From: Fratercula arctica
Lineage: Eukaryota > Chordata > Aves > Charadriiformes > Alcidae
Length of the DNA: 64,000 bases
Assembly: GCA_947846985.1 (NCBI GenBank)
Contig: CANTUZ010000006.1
Location: 50,934,707 to 50,998,706 of the forward strand
Direction of reading: 5' to 3'
Below, in pieces: positions 13,863 to 26,360 of this stretch. The first letter of the stretch is position 1, and each line of letters begins with the position of its first letter. Made by a program: the position numbers and the translations under genes. The notes beneath the pieces are model-generated. The model searched no databases, had not been told where the DNA came from, and saw nothing but the letters and a program-made list of their open reading frames with translations.

Positions 13863-13933
13863 AAATGGAAGTGCAGGAGAGGTTGGATTTGTTCATGACT
13901 TTTCCTGACCTGTTGTGAAATATTTTGGATTTG
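13863..13933 (+). ncRNA. candidate non-coding internal exon (71 bp)
   Basis: Seen: an uninterrupted polypyrimidine tract ending in TTTTTTTTTTTCAG at 13862, then 71 bases, then GGATTTG|GTAAGTAGG, a near-consensus donor starting at 13934. All three plus-strand frames of the 71 bases contain a stop, so an internal coding exon is excluded. A short frame starts ATGGAAGTGCAGG at 13865 and stops at TGA within the segment. Inferred: an exon of a long non-coding RNA, or a 5'-UTR exon with a short upstream frame, of a transcript running left to right. A chance pair of sites 71 bp apart is possible, but the quality of both sites is unusual in this window. Confidence 0.35.
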
Positions 13934-14521
13934 GTAAGTAGGTATGGGAATTAAAATGAATTGCTTTTAGAAGGGAGTATATTTTTTTTTTACCCTTTTG
14001 AATAGACATATTTCTTCAGGTGCATCTCTCTGGCCGAGTTCTTGATCATGGCCTTTGTCTTTCTCGAAGCCTCTTTGGGTGGATGAAAAGCTTTGTACTA
14101 CGCAAGCACCAGCTGTTACTGTCAGTTATCTAATGTTCCTATCATTTATTCGCTAATAAGTTCTAATACTATTGGTGTGAAATATGTGGTCTCTACTGTG
14201 GCTAGCAAAAATTTCAATCTCTTTGCTGTCAGTAGTGAGCAAGATTCGTGAAGTAAATGCCAGTGGGCAGGTGAAATGCCCCAGGTTTTAAAGAGTTTCT
14301 CTGCTCTAAATTATGTAAGATAAAATCGTATCCCACATAACTCAATAGATAAAATTCCTTTAACTTCCATGGTCAGGATTTTGGCCTGAAACATACCTTT
14401 ATGGACTGAGACCTTTTAAAACATGGCCTCTGTTCTAAGTAGGCCTGTGTCAAAGTCGAGGCAGGAGGGGCAGCAGACACGTTCCTGAATGAGTTTCAGG
14501 AGTCAAATGTTGGGTTTCCAG
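13934..14521. other. intervening sequence between two exon candidates
   Basis: If the neighbouring exon candidates are real and joined, this would be a 588-bp intron running from GTAAGT at 13934 to GGGTTTCCAG at 14521. Nothing else is recognised in it. A T run lies near 13982. Confidence 0.35.
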
Positions 14522-14725
14522 AGGAGCGATCCAAACCATCGATCCAAACTGTATGGCATGTTCTGTCCAAACGGGGCACTTCAGGACTTAGAATTGCATT
14601 TTTCTGGTACTCTCTCGGGACTCTTGTCTAGAAATACTGTGTGGGACGTCTACGAGTCTCTGTGCAGTAGTGCTGAAGGGAGATTTTTGTCGGCAGGCAA
14701 GCGTAGCAGGCGGTTCAAATACAAG
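14522..14725 (+). CDS. exon-like open segment, product unknown
   Basis: Seen: an acceptor-like TGTTGGGTTTCCAG ends at 14521 and a donor-like AATACAAG|GTACGTG starts at 14726. The 204 bases between are exactly 68 codons and stay open in phase 0 in and out. The peptide is mixed, with a basic end (GKRSRRFKYK) and a middle containing SGLLSRNTVWDVYESL. No domain is recognised. The frame also runs open upstream to an ATG at 14489. Open frames of this length are common by chance, so it rests on the splice sites, of which the acceptor is only fair. It may belong to the same transcript as the 71-bp candidate upstream, or may be nothing. Confidence 0.15.
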
Positions 14726-16836
14726 GTACGTGTCTTCGCATCATGTTCGTGGTACACAGGCTTACATTATACACCTCCTCATTCTCAGTCATGACTCTCC
14801 TCTCCCTTTTGCACCTTCATATTCAAGGTTGCAATAACGTCAAACTAATGCCTGAAAGCTCAAGATGAGCACATTCAAGCCAAATAAAAAGAAAGTGAAA
14901 CAGTGATTGAAATGAAGAGAGATGTTTGCAATCCAGAGCAGCAGGGTTGTGTAATAGTGTATAACTCCTGTGTCTGCTGAGAAGCACCAACCTGTGTAAT
15001 GTTATGGCAAAAATCCAGCAAAGAGGCCATAAATCCTGGCATCAGGTGAAGACACAATATTACCACCTTGGTAGAGCTTTATAGCTTTTAGCTCATGACA
15101 CAATAAAGAGGGGAAGGAAGAAATCATGGCTTCTTAGTGCCTGTTTCCATGGAAACCCTGGCAAACCAAATTCTGACTGGCCTGTTGCAAAAGAACATGT
15201 TTGCATTTCACCAAGCCATAAAGAAGGAGCAGTTATATCAACGTGGGGGTCGATTTTGTCTGGGGAATCTAAGGAAGAGCAAAGGTAGGGAAATGGAGAA
15301 TGAAAGAACAGATTACAGAGGCTCATGTGGATGGATTGGCACAATGTTCTCTTGAGACACGGCCTCCTCCCTTCCCCAGTGCCCCCCAGTTTCGAAGGGG
15401 ACACAGCCAGGGTGCAGGAAATCTGCTGGTAGATGGTCCACACATACATTGTGTGTGCAAAGAGACCGCTTGGTCTGTTGCCTCATGAGATTTGTAATGG
15501 GCCTGGTGATTAGCTCTTTTTGAGATGTCTCCCTATACTCAAGAGCTTTCCTTACTGATAATGTCAAAAGGAAGCTTAAAAATGTGGCCTTTCTATCACA
15601 TGAGGCTTTAAAGATCAGAAGGCTCATGGTTTTCAATTCGTGCAACACGGGCTGATATCACTCATGAAACATGATATGGGTGAATGGAGGGAGAAAACAC
15701 ATATGATAAGTGAAGTATTTTCAAAGTGTTTTGCTTTGACGGAAAAACACAATGTCACTTTAAATCTACTGAAATAAAAGACAGCAAATATTTTAGCTTT
15801 CGCATATATAAATGTATGTGTGGAAGCTATTATTAACATGCACCTTACTATAATGATTCATACAGATGTTAAGAAGGATTATGAGACAAATCAAGGCATA
15901 ACCATTCTCTTAAATCATGCTATACTGATCAAACAGTTCTGTGCAATACCCTGGCTATTTACTTACAACAAGATAAAACATGATTAGTGCACATTACCAG
16001 TGTGGTAAAATGAAAATAATCTCAAAGCACACATTACCCAAGCAAAGAGTACTGAACTGAAATAGAGCCAAGTAATAAATTTACACTCATCAAAGAAGTT
16101 ATTAAAAAAATTATTATGAATTTCATCAAATAACTAATGTATACCTGTATTTGCTGATTCAACAAACCTCCAAACGCTGCTTAATTTTAAGCATGTAAGT
16201 TAATAGTTTTCAACCTGGAGTCTACAGACACCTGGAAGTCCACGGTCTCCTGCTAAGAGGCCCAACAGAGGTAAGGAAGAGAAGTAAGCCCTTTAAATTC
16301 ACTATTCTGCTCGTAAACTTACAAGAGCGGCATATCAAAAAAGGGTACAAGACTGTTAATATAAGTAATCCGCCTCCTTGTCCATCCGAAAGCTTAAGCA
16401 TGTGAGATTATGGAATTAAAGCACTGTATGCAACTGTACATTTTTCAACTTGTCATTATTACACATACTAATTTTACTGTTACAATAGTTATTATAATCA
16501 TTTAGATGTTGGCTGTATAAATCTCTTTATTGCGTATGTTACGTAGAACAAAAGCAGAAAACATCGTGGAATACAAATAGATTCAACACTGAGTTGGAGA
16601 CGATGGAAAATACACTACAGACATTCTTCCCAAGTGGTACCATCACACAGAAGTTAGTGCAAATTCATGTATCTATTTTAAATCTTCGAAATGTTACAGG
16701 ACGGCAGCTACTTCCCCTAATACAATTCACCGTGCCCTGTGTCCTTACCATTCGTTGTGTCCAACAAGCCGTTTGGTTAATATGAAAAGTGATGAACAGA
16801 CTTAGCGATTTATGTTGAACTCCTTTACAGGGCTGT
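14726..16836. other. gene-free AT-rich segment
   Basis: No gene or known repeat is recognised. A donor-like ACAGAG|GTAAGGA lies at 16271 with a weak acceptor about 40 bases before it (GAGTCTACAG near 16228), too weak to call. The region 15850-16560 is especially AT-rich. Confidence 0.55.
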
Positions 16837-16867
16837 TGTCACACATGTGACAGCATCGATGTGACAG
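16837..16867. promoter_or_regulatory. TGTCAC/GTGACA inverted repeat with repeated GTGACAG
   Basis: TGTCAC (16837-16842), spacer ACAT, then GTGACA (16847-16852) form a perfect 6-bp inverted repeat. GTGACAG then recurs at 16861-16867, 14 bp after the first copy at 16847-16853. TGACAG is the core recognised by TALE homeodomain proteins (MEIS/TGIF), so three cores fall within 31 bp. Binding is inference. Confidence 0.25.
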
Positions 16868-19115
16868 TTGCCCGTAGCTTGCAAAGAGCATTTTTGCTGT
16901 AGCACCATAGTGTATTTGTACCGGGGTTAGAGAGGTGGGCAGGGTTGGGGAATAAGGATAACACGAAACACAAGAAAGATGATCTAGTTGATTGGGTATT
17001 AACCGCTAGTTGGAAGATCCGAGTTAAAACTAAAGTTGGATAAAATTTCCTGCTGAAATTCTTCCCTGTTCTGCTACATAATTGCCCCGTGGCCTCCAGA
17101 GAGTCCTGCAGACCGAGAAAATCTGAAGGTATTCAGGCTTCCAACTTCCCGTTGAAGGCAATGAGGATGTAAGCGCCTAAATACTTTGGTGATAAAGTCT
17201 TTAATCTTTGTGTTTGCTTCAACTCCCCTGGTGTAAAATTGAGATAAATAGTGACTGTCTGAGAATGTGATCATTTAGAAGGTGTAAGGTTTTGAGCTAT
17301 TGTGGTAAAGAGGCCATAGAAGTACCTAAAGCAGATGCTTCTCACCAGGTAGAGCCTTCAAGCCAGTATAAGGCTTTGGCTGTTGCAGTATTTCTATTTC
17401 TCGGCAGTACTTTGGATTTGTATTCTACTTCTGCAAGCACTCTGTGGAGCCTGTCTTTGGTGTTAGTTGTCACTACAGATTTTACCTGTTTTGTTGTGTC
17501 ATGGAAAACCCTAGTACCTTGTCCTGAATCTGTTTGGAGTTCAAGATAGCAGGGGGAAAAGAGATTAATAATCATCCAAAATATGAACCAGATGAACGGT
17601 TACTTTCAATAGGAGTTTATTATGATTTTAATTTTTCCTTGAAGAGCTCTGTTTCTCAGAGCACTTTTCCCAACTGCGTGGTGAGAAAAGTAAAGGCTCA
17701 CATCTGTTTTCATTGTCCACATTTTTTGGCACAGAGATTGATTTTTTTATTTTTTTTTCCCCAAAAGGAAAACCCAACTGCACAAAATAGATTCAGATCT
17801 CTATCAGGTACTTTTATAAAACTAATGGTAACTCGCTGTGCTCACATCTGGGCCCATTAGATTTCCATTTTGGTCGTGGCTAAACACTACTGGAACAGAA
17901 GATATTTATTAGTATGATCATTACACGCAGGGAGAGGACAACCGGTCCAGGAATCGGTAGAAAAATTCTGCCAAATATAGCAATAGGAAAAGTGCAAAAT
18001 AATGGAACGTTAAAGTAAAATGAAGCACTTGGCAGCTTTTAGAGCAGTTGAGAACTTCTCTCTCTGCAGTATTCATAGTGCCGACCTCACCAAAGTCTGT
18101 AAGGGTCATCTTTAGTGTTCTCTACCCAACTCAAAGAGACCTCTTGGAGTATTTGCTATGGAGATGTACAGGACCTTCGCTCCCTGCACAGTTGATGGAG
18201 AGGTTTCGTCATGGCGCCTGGCAGATGGCCTGGCTTGATCTCAAATAACTTTACATACCCATTGAGACACTGATGTTGACAGCACACTTATCCTATGTTG
18301 ACTGCTCAGTTCTTGTGAGGCAGCAAGTATAAATCCTCTCCCGTGACTGCGTGGGGAGCAAGGGTCCAGCAGACAGAACGCTCACTCATGCTCTTGACTT
18401 TAGGCGTCAACGCTCACATGATGAATACACGCCCAAACGCCTCCCCTGCGTGTGTGGTTACCTTCACCAACACCTGAGCGGCAGGAAGGGCTATTGTTCC
18501 CCTGTCGCATGCAGGACGTGAGTGGGCTGAGTCTCTTATTTAAGTTGACAGCTGATGTCTTTGAAAGAGCAGGAATTGTACCCCAACCCAAGTCTCCTGT
18601 ATTGTGCACAACTGGCTGGTCTTTACCATGTTCTTCCTCACAGTGAACGAGGCTGGTATCTTCAGCAGCCCCCTGGCAGGGCAGGAGGTGATTGTTTTGC
18701 AGACAGTAACACGGTGTTGGTACTTCCAGGGTGACACTGGTGATTATCCACAAAGTCTGTCTTGGTCCCCTGCCCAAAACCATCCCATCAGGCAATTGTG
18801 AAGCTCAGAGTCATCTTGACTGATTTCTATGTTGTCTGTATGTCACTGGGGTTTCATCATACTGCCTGAAGCAAACTCCTGTCAAACTAAATTACACATG
18901 ATCACATAGATGCAGAGTATGAACAGCCTTACGTACTCATTACAGAGGTGTTAACATTGCGGTTGGTCTAGAAAAGCTCAGATCTGGACTGCTCAGCTTG
19001 ACTATATCTTCAATTCATTTAGAAGGATGTCTAACTATTAATCCCTACAGTTCTGCGAGGCAGTGAAAACTTCTGGGGAGTACTCAGGAGCCTCAGTCCA
19101 GTTAAAGCCCCTGGG
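16868..19115. other. gene-free segment
   Basis: No gene is recognised. Isolated strong-looking acceptor sequence TTCTCTCTCTGCAG lies near 18068, followed about 30 bases later by GTCT|GTAAGGG, which would make an implausibly short exon. A CCCCCTGGCAGG at about 18669-18680 resembles half of a CTCF site. Overlapping frames on both strands at 18400-18800 match nothing known. Confidence 0.5.
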
Positions 19116-19375
19116 AGGGAGGAAGGAAGGGAGGAAGGAGGGAAGAAAGGGAGGAGGGAAGGAAGGAAGGGAGAGAGGGAGGAAGGAGGGAAGGAAGGAG
19201 GGAAGGAAGGGAGGGAGGGAGGAAGGAGGGAAGGGAGGAGGGAAGGAGGGAAGGAAGGGAGGGAGGGAGGAAGGAGGGAAGGGAGGAGGGAAGGAAGGGA
19301 GGGAGGAAGGAAGGGAGGGAGGAAGGAAGGGAGGGAGGAAGGAAAGGAGGAAGGAAGGGAGGGAGGGAGGAAGGA
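19116..19375 (+). repeat. purine-only GGAAGG/GGGAGG minisatellite tract
   Basis: About 260 bases of the plus strand contain essentially only G and A, built from GGAAGGAAGG, GGGAGGGAGG and AGGAGGGAAGG units in irregular higher-order order. Several runs such as GGGAGGGAGGGAGG carry three or more closely spaced G-triplets. The long open frames here on both strands (Gly/Arg/Lys/Glu-rich plus, Pro/Ser/Leu-rich minus) are products of the repeat and not genes. Confidence 0.95.
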
Positions 19376-22300
19376 TACACAACCTGTTGGTAATGTGGAC
19401 TCTAAAGGGCATTTAAAGTGTGTACCAAACAGGTTTAGATGTCAGATTTTTTACACTCTCAGAACTTAGTCAAATAAAACCAGTTTCCTCCACAACAAGG
19501 CTAAGTGCTACTTTCTCAGTAAAGATTATTTCCACACTAAGACGGAACGGATCCGTTCCATGTTCTTGTAGAAACTAAAGTCAAAATCTGTTTTTATAGT
19601 TTGGAAACTGTACTTTTGTCATTCACTCAATAATGTCTGAAATCTTCATGTTTGAATTTTCACAACAATAATAATAGTATTGCTTCTGAATGAGAACTCA
19701 GCCCAGACAAAATGAATGTTCCAAAAAATTATCACCATCTGAACCTAAGGTTTTATAATGCAAGATGCTTTATAATCTGATTGAGAAGAAATCCTCACAT
19801 CATAATCAAATAAAGTAACTGGAGGCAGAGTGAAATTAATAGTCAGAGGCATTTCAAGGATGCCTATTCACAAAACACTTAAATAGCTCATCGGTTTGGC
19901 CAATTTCCCTTGGTTGTGAGGAGAGGAACGCATTCAGCCAAGTGGACATCCTCATTGTACATCTACTTCAGGGACACAGTTTATCTCCAAGCTTTTGCAA
20001 TTAGACTGTCTCAGGTCCATAAAGTGCAAAGAAATCGGTTATATTACATGGTACACATTTTGGTTAAATAAAGTCGCTTGGAGGCTCAGGTTCTCCTTAG
20101 GTCAAAGGGCGAAACACTCCATAGAAGAGGTCAACTGAATGTGGAGACCAGGGTTATGGGAGAAGCTTCCTAACTGATTAGCAGGCAAATTGCTCTGAGG
20201 GTTGTCAATCACGTTTTGCTTCCTTCAATATAAACGCATGTTTATTTTTAGTCTCTTCAGGCCTTGCTAGTACCAGGCGCTAGGGCCAAGGTACAGCAGT
20301 GCAGCGCGCTCAACTGCCACGGGGTCAGGTGGAAATTGTGAGAACTCAGCACTTCTCGTCATTAGTCTCTGGACTGCGACAGGATGATGGCTATCCTGAA
20401 AAATACGACAGAAAATAAGATGGCACCTGACTTTCCAGGAAAATGCTTCTGTAAGTGTCTTAGTATTTAATAAAGTGTGTCTGATGTGCTCGCTGCACCC
20501 ACAGCCACACATACGTAAATATGCTTTTTCTAGATTTGAGTCTACCCTTACGAAAAATAAAATAACTTGATGTCTGTGGCACTACTGGTTTCTAGAAGTG
20601 TTGAGTGAGGTTCTCTATACAGGTTCATGAAATGCTCTTTAATACATGTATCATATAAAACCCATGTAATTACCTATATTGATATAATGTCTCGCTTTCC
20701 CTTTTATGATAAAGTAATACAAAACTAACTTCTAATTTTACCTCTTTTATTGTTTTATTTTATAAATCTAAAGAAAAAATGGCTCACGGCAGTCTTTACA
20801 AACAAGCTGCATCTGTTTAATATTAAAGTGCAAAAAATAATATTAAAACCATTACTTTTGGAATATCCAAATAACCTGAGGAAAAATAGCATCCATCTGG
20901 CCCTTGGTATAACTGTTTTTTACATCAGTTGGATGTTTCTGGGATTACAAGATTCAACACTTATCTTTAAGTAGAGTGAGTTTCTAAAGATGTAGCATCC
21001 AGAAACTTGTGAGTAATCTGTCTGCTTAGAAGTACGATATTGCGTTACCAGGTCTGCTGAGCAAATGCACAATAAAGTTAATCCTTTGGTTCTGGAAAAG
21101 CCGTAGGTATTGCGATGGCAGATGTGCTGAACCAGAAGTGTTTACGTTTGTCAGGGCTTGAGAAGCAGCAACTCCGCCAGCTCACAAGTATTTGAATTTC
21201 CTGCAAACATTTACCTAAGGGCTATCGCGGGGAAGGAAAAGAGCTCAGAGGGAGTCTCCGAACCCTGCTGGCAGACTGGCAAGTCTCTCCTGGTGAATGG
21301 CGTGGCACGTGCCTGCATTTGCTCGTCGGACTTATTCTCTGTGAATGGAGTCATTATGGCACGAAAATGCTTTTGGTAGATGGGGTACAGTATTACCATG
21401 ACCAATACCCTCTTATATTTAACATGTTTTCCACTTCTTCCTTCTTCCTATGTCATATGGGAAGCAAGAGGAATGTTAGATTAAGGATTTTGTGCTGTGG
21501 AGATGTGACACAACTCCGGTTTGGCCAGAGCTTTGAGGTGAAGGTGCCTTCTAGACCTTCTCTTACAGTGAGCTCCCCAGAGAAGAGCGGGAGGCTTTAA
21601 ACTCCGGAAGGCATGTTGTGTAGAGCACAAATGAGAAGCGTAACCTTTTGAAGAGAGGAGACACAAAGTAGCTAGGTTAGAACTGAAATAAAAATGAGGC
21701 ATATAAAGCTCTCTCCATAGACAGTCACAGAAGCTGAGGAGGACAAGCCGTCAGGTTGATCATGCTCAAGTAGTAGATATCCAGAAAGGAAAATGATTAT
21801 GCGTTGGTTCTAAAATTTGACCAACAGCAAGCTCTGAGATATTTTCCAAGATTGACTTTGGTTGAAAGTACAAAAGTCAGATTCCAAAGGGCCTGGAATA
21901 AACATAAAACAGAAGACTAATATAAACTCCAGGCAGTGATTTAGATTCTGTTCACTATTTGCACAGGAGTGGAAGGGATCTCCCAGATTTCCAAGCCCCT
22001 TCCTCTGGTGTTGTAAGCAACTATATCTCATAGTCTATATATTTATTAAGCTTCACATGAAAATTCTATTCTTTTTCTTCCTAGTTTTAGTGGAAAGGTG
22101 GTTCAGAACTTCGGTCTCTCTCAGAAACTTTAATTTATGGGTTGAATTTATTCATTGCTCATTAGTAATCATTTGTCCTTGTGTCATCATTGTCCATTTG
22201 CTTAAGTATCTTTTCTCTCGCTTTAGTGCCTAACCTGAATGTATTTATAGAGAGCAATTATATCCGCTCTCAGCATGAATGAGCTTAGAGATGAAAGGGA

Positions 22301-22924
22301 GAAGGAAGCAAACATGTTGCTTCAGCCTGGACCAGCTGGAATCTCTTTGTTCGGACTCATGTAAAATGTTTTGCAGCAGCTGAATCTGGAAGCAGCGTTT
22401 GTGCAGCTCATAGCACTATGACACAGATCTAGCCACCTCACAGCCAGAGGAGATGGAAATGGACACGTCAAGCCACGGTTGCTATCTGAATATCCATGGG
22501 TACTGTGGGACTGAGAACACTAAAACTACAGTCCAACTCAGCTGGAGAATAACGATCTGCAGTTGGTTGTGATAAACACCCATGGTAAGCTGTCGTGAAC
22601 ATTTCCCACCGTTATCACTTGTGCTTTTCTAGTGCTGGCTGTTAGGTGTCTGCCTGTGTTAGGTTACCACCAGCTGTGGGGCTTCTTTTGCAGAGGGGAC
22701 TCGACATGGTGTCGGCTGCCTGCTGTAGACTCTGGAGTCAGCAATTCCTTCTGCTCTTTCCTAGCGTTGTTGTAAGGTTGTCTCCCAGAGCTCTTCATGC
22801 TCAATGCAAGCAGAGAAGAGCAGGAGTTGCCCATCACGTCTCTCAGACTTTGTGTACAAATTTCTAATTGCAAAATAGATTCCATAATCCAGTCATAACA
22901 ATCTCCGCCATAGCATGCATTCAG
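19376..22924. other. gene-free segment
   Basis: No gene or recognised transposable element. A donor-like CATTCAG|GTAAGTGG lies at 22925, and because CAG precedes it directly it has the outline of a ratchet splice point, but the preceding bases are not pyrimidine-rich. I make no call from it. Confidence 0.55.
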
Positions 22925-25900
22925 GTAAGTGGTTTGGAAGAGGGATCCTTACGGGAAAGACAATTCCAATAAACTATCCTTTTGCTTGGTGGCATCTCGT
23001 TGCCAGAAGTGGCGAGCACAGATGAACAACTGTACCAAGTGTTGGATACTTTAAATATGTGATTGTGCCTCATTCCTTTAGATATAAATCTTGATTGCCT
23101 GAGAGCAGTTTGTTGTGAATCAGTTCTTAAAGACACATTTTAAATTTTATATAGAAAGGGCTTTTAAATCTAAAGCTGTTTATTCCATCTCATATATGTG
23201 TTTGCCCTTGCCGTAATTCATGCTGCAAAGTATGGAGTTTTTCCAATCAAAATCTTCTTGTGATTCCATGGGTTGCAAAAGCAATGGAAAATTAAGGGCC
23301 TTTAATTCTGAAGAACATGCATCATGTAAATAAAAACAGGAATAGAATAAGATGCTGGTCGTTGTACCTGCGATAGATTAGTAACTCAGTGGAGTCGTGC
23401 ATCTCATAAGCCTTTTTCTTCTGGAAAATGGTGTTTTAGCTTGGCTTAAAGCTAAATCCAGCCCTCTCCTTGTAACTGACCTTTGCGCATCCTCATGTAA
23501 GGGCAGAATTTGTACAAATTTTAGCTCTTCTCGCAGTTCAGTACAAATCACGCTGTCTTTCCTGAGGGAGATGGAGATACAAGAGTACTGCAGGTCAGGG
23601 TTGTGGTGCATTGGCAGCGCTACGTAAGGAAGCTCGTACAATACCTGATTTAAGTGTAAGATTCTTACAGGGTTTTCAGGGAGGAAGCAAAGCAGCGTGG
23701 TTGTCCACAGTGTTCTCAAAGGAGCTCTGCATTAAGATTCTGGAGACAGGTTTGAGTTCACCTGGTCCTTTGCCCCTCGCTTGCCTGATCACGGGAGGGA
23801 AGGCCACATGGCAATCAAGAAAGGGACTGCACGGTGCAGTAACTAATCACAAATCAATTTTGGCAGCCTACTCAGTGAAAAGGAATGAAAAAGCAGAGGT
23901 GGCAGGAGGGGTTTTTTAAGGCTTTCAGGAAGGGTGGTGGTTTTCTCCTGTAATTCAAAGAAACAGCAGCAAAACAAAAAAATGAACTAAAACAACAAAG
24001 ACAAATACAGAGTGTGGAAAAAGCCTGTTGGATACTTGTCTTTACACAACAACTCTCTTCATCAGGAAAACAGCTTACATACAATGAGTTGTGCAATAGT
24101 GCTCCAGTTTGCTGGCAGCGCCCTCATCTGTCTTCTCAAAATATTTGTCACTGGTCCAGGTGTAAATTTAGAAAAATATGTAATAATCAGCAAAGTGAGA
24201 TCAGACAAACGTCTCCCATCTGGTTATGCCGATAGGGTGATGTTATCTGCTCTGTGCCCGCTCCACTCACGCAAACCCATGGGAGAAGGTGACCTGTTCT
24301 GCATGGAGGTGTCCGGGGCAGGTGTGGTGACCAGGCACAAAAGGACGTACTCATGGGTTTTGGAAGCACGTGCTACAATAAAGCTGCCTGCGCCTCCCAC
24401 AGTGAAAAAGAACTGGACCATATAGAAGCGTTTCCCTGAGTCAGCTTTGAGCCACAGACAAGCAGCTGGACCAAACAGCTATATAAATATATCTGTAGGG
24501 AATTTTGAAGTTTGGAGACATTTTGAAATGAAAAAACCAAAACATTTGTATAGTAGCCTAATAAGGCTGTTCCAGGGTGTTTAGGGAGGGACCAAAGCAG
24601 ACATAAAATTGCAATTTTCTGGTATCACAACTTAGTATCTTTTTAGCAAGAAAGGTTTTGTGTTCGGTTTTTAAAAAAAAAAACATTGAAAACTGCTTAC
24701 TCAAACTGTAGGAACCAGCAGCAACTTCACTTCCTTTTAAGACCTTTCTTTTCAACAAACAAAACGCTTCTGCCGTGAAAAGACTCACCAGGCTGATTCT
24801 TTTGTTCTAAAAATAAGAAATGCCCAACCTATCCAAGAAAAGAGCCAATCTCTCAAGAAAAACTCCAAGGCTGGAAAGGAAGAAGGTAAAACCTCCATGA
24901 GGTGCCTAGGCACGTCTCTGATGCACTGACTGTACGCAGAAGATGCTGAACTCTATGGTGAGGATCAGCAGCGTCAAACTCTCCAACTGATGTGAAGCTT
25001 CATCTCCTTGAGACCTGCCATCGCTTGGACGGTGCCAGCTGGGTGCCGGCATCTAGAAGTCATGGTCCAGATCAGGGGCCACTGCACTAGACACCGTATA
25101 AAGCCATCACGAAAAGAAGATTGGTGCCACGTTGCAGCAAGGCCACATTGTTGTGGGATTTTTTGTTTTTTAATTGGAAAAAAACCCAGCCCTGCAGTTA
25201 TCCGATGCTCTAGGCATATGTACAAAGCACGTTTAAAAATACAATAGGCATTCAAAGGGGAACATTATTAATTAAAAGCCTCCACGTACTGTACAAATGA
25301 AACGTTCTTCTCTCTACCTACTCAAGTCATTCATTCAGAAAAATCCTGGGAAAATAGTTAGGCTTTGCAATGTGCCCCATAGGTCAATGTATTCAGGCTC
25401 CAACAGACCAAGTGGGAGGAGTGAGTTCCAGAACGGGGAAATCTTCATTGCGAACTCCCTCTCAAAGAGAGTGCGTTCAGAAATGTGCACAGCACGCTCA
25501 CAGAAAAATGGCTCTAGCCCTTTGCCCAGCTCAAATTTTAAATGAGTCCTTTAATATATGTATATCCAACCAAGGAAGAGATGCTGAGCTATGCTCCTGT
25601 CTGAAGCACAGTGGTGGGAAGGACTTTGAAGCCCTGTAGGGTTTGCAGACACATAGCTTACCTGCCTTTTTTTTTTTTGTCCCTACTGTATATATCCTTA
25701 TGGTATAGATTTACACCACAACAACCCCTTTTCTCTATGTTCCACTACCCCATGTCCCCTTTATTTAATAACAGTGGCATCCTTGAGGGTTAAACTGTCC
25801 CTGGGCAGCTCACAGACAGCGTGGTACGGAACGTGTCCACGAGAGCTGGTCTCACAACTATTTACTTTTCCTACAGTCCCGTATCAAAAGTCCCCCTTTT

Positions 25901-26085
25901 AGTACAGAGATGGGTCAAAGTCTGGCTGCAGAACCCAAAGCCAAACTTCCCTTGTGCTTTAAAGTTTGGTGTTAGGTTTCAGATCCATCCCCGAGATCGG
26001 ACCGGCTCGCAGTGCTCAGACCAGAACAATCCCTATCTTATTTGCTGCCTGGCTGCAAAACAGTAGGAAGATTGTCAATACCCTG
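22925..26085. other. gene-free segment
   Basis: Nothing is recognised on either strand. Open frames reach at most 137 codons, overlap antisense frames and have no supporting features. T or A runs occur near 24668 and 25670. Confidence 0.55.
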
Positions 26086-26360
26086 CCCCGGCCCTAATTA
26101 AAAATCCAAACTCAAATTTAATATTTCAGACATTATTTAAAATATATTAAGATAGTCAGCCTATTGCTGTTGCTCATTACTCCGTCGAAACCTAATATTA
26201 GTAACAGCATGTCCAGAGGACCTGGAGCATGAATTAATAATGAGGTGCTTGTGCTGGAAAACATGCGAGCGGCTGTTCCCCGAGCTGGCAGGCGGCCGGC
26301 GGAGACTGGTTTGCTCTTCTCTACACAGTGATCAAATCATCTGCTCAACAAAATCATCGG
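26086..26360. promoter_or_regulatory. candidate regulatory block, TAAT-rich
   Basis: An AT-rich half with CCTAATTAAAAATCC, TTATTTAAAATATATTAA and GAATTAATAATGAGG is followed by a GC-rich half with AGGCGGCCGGCGGAG. Several homeodomain-type TAAT/ATTA cores are packed in 150 bp beside a CpG-containing stretch. The assignment as a conserved enhancer is inference from texture only. Confidence 0.2.

Noticed and set aside
18068..18105. Micro-exon between TCTCTCTGCAG and GTCT|GTAAGGG
   Set aside because: About 30 bases is too short to support without transcript data, and the surrounding sequence offers no partner exons.
18660..18685. CTCF-like CCCCCTGGCAGG
   Set aside because: Matches only half of the long CTCF motif; too short to call by eye.
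19038..19416. Long Gly/Arg/Lys-rich and Pro/Ser/Leu-rich frames
   Set aside because: They are translations of the purine minisatellite on either strand.
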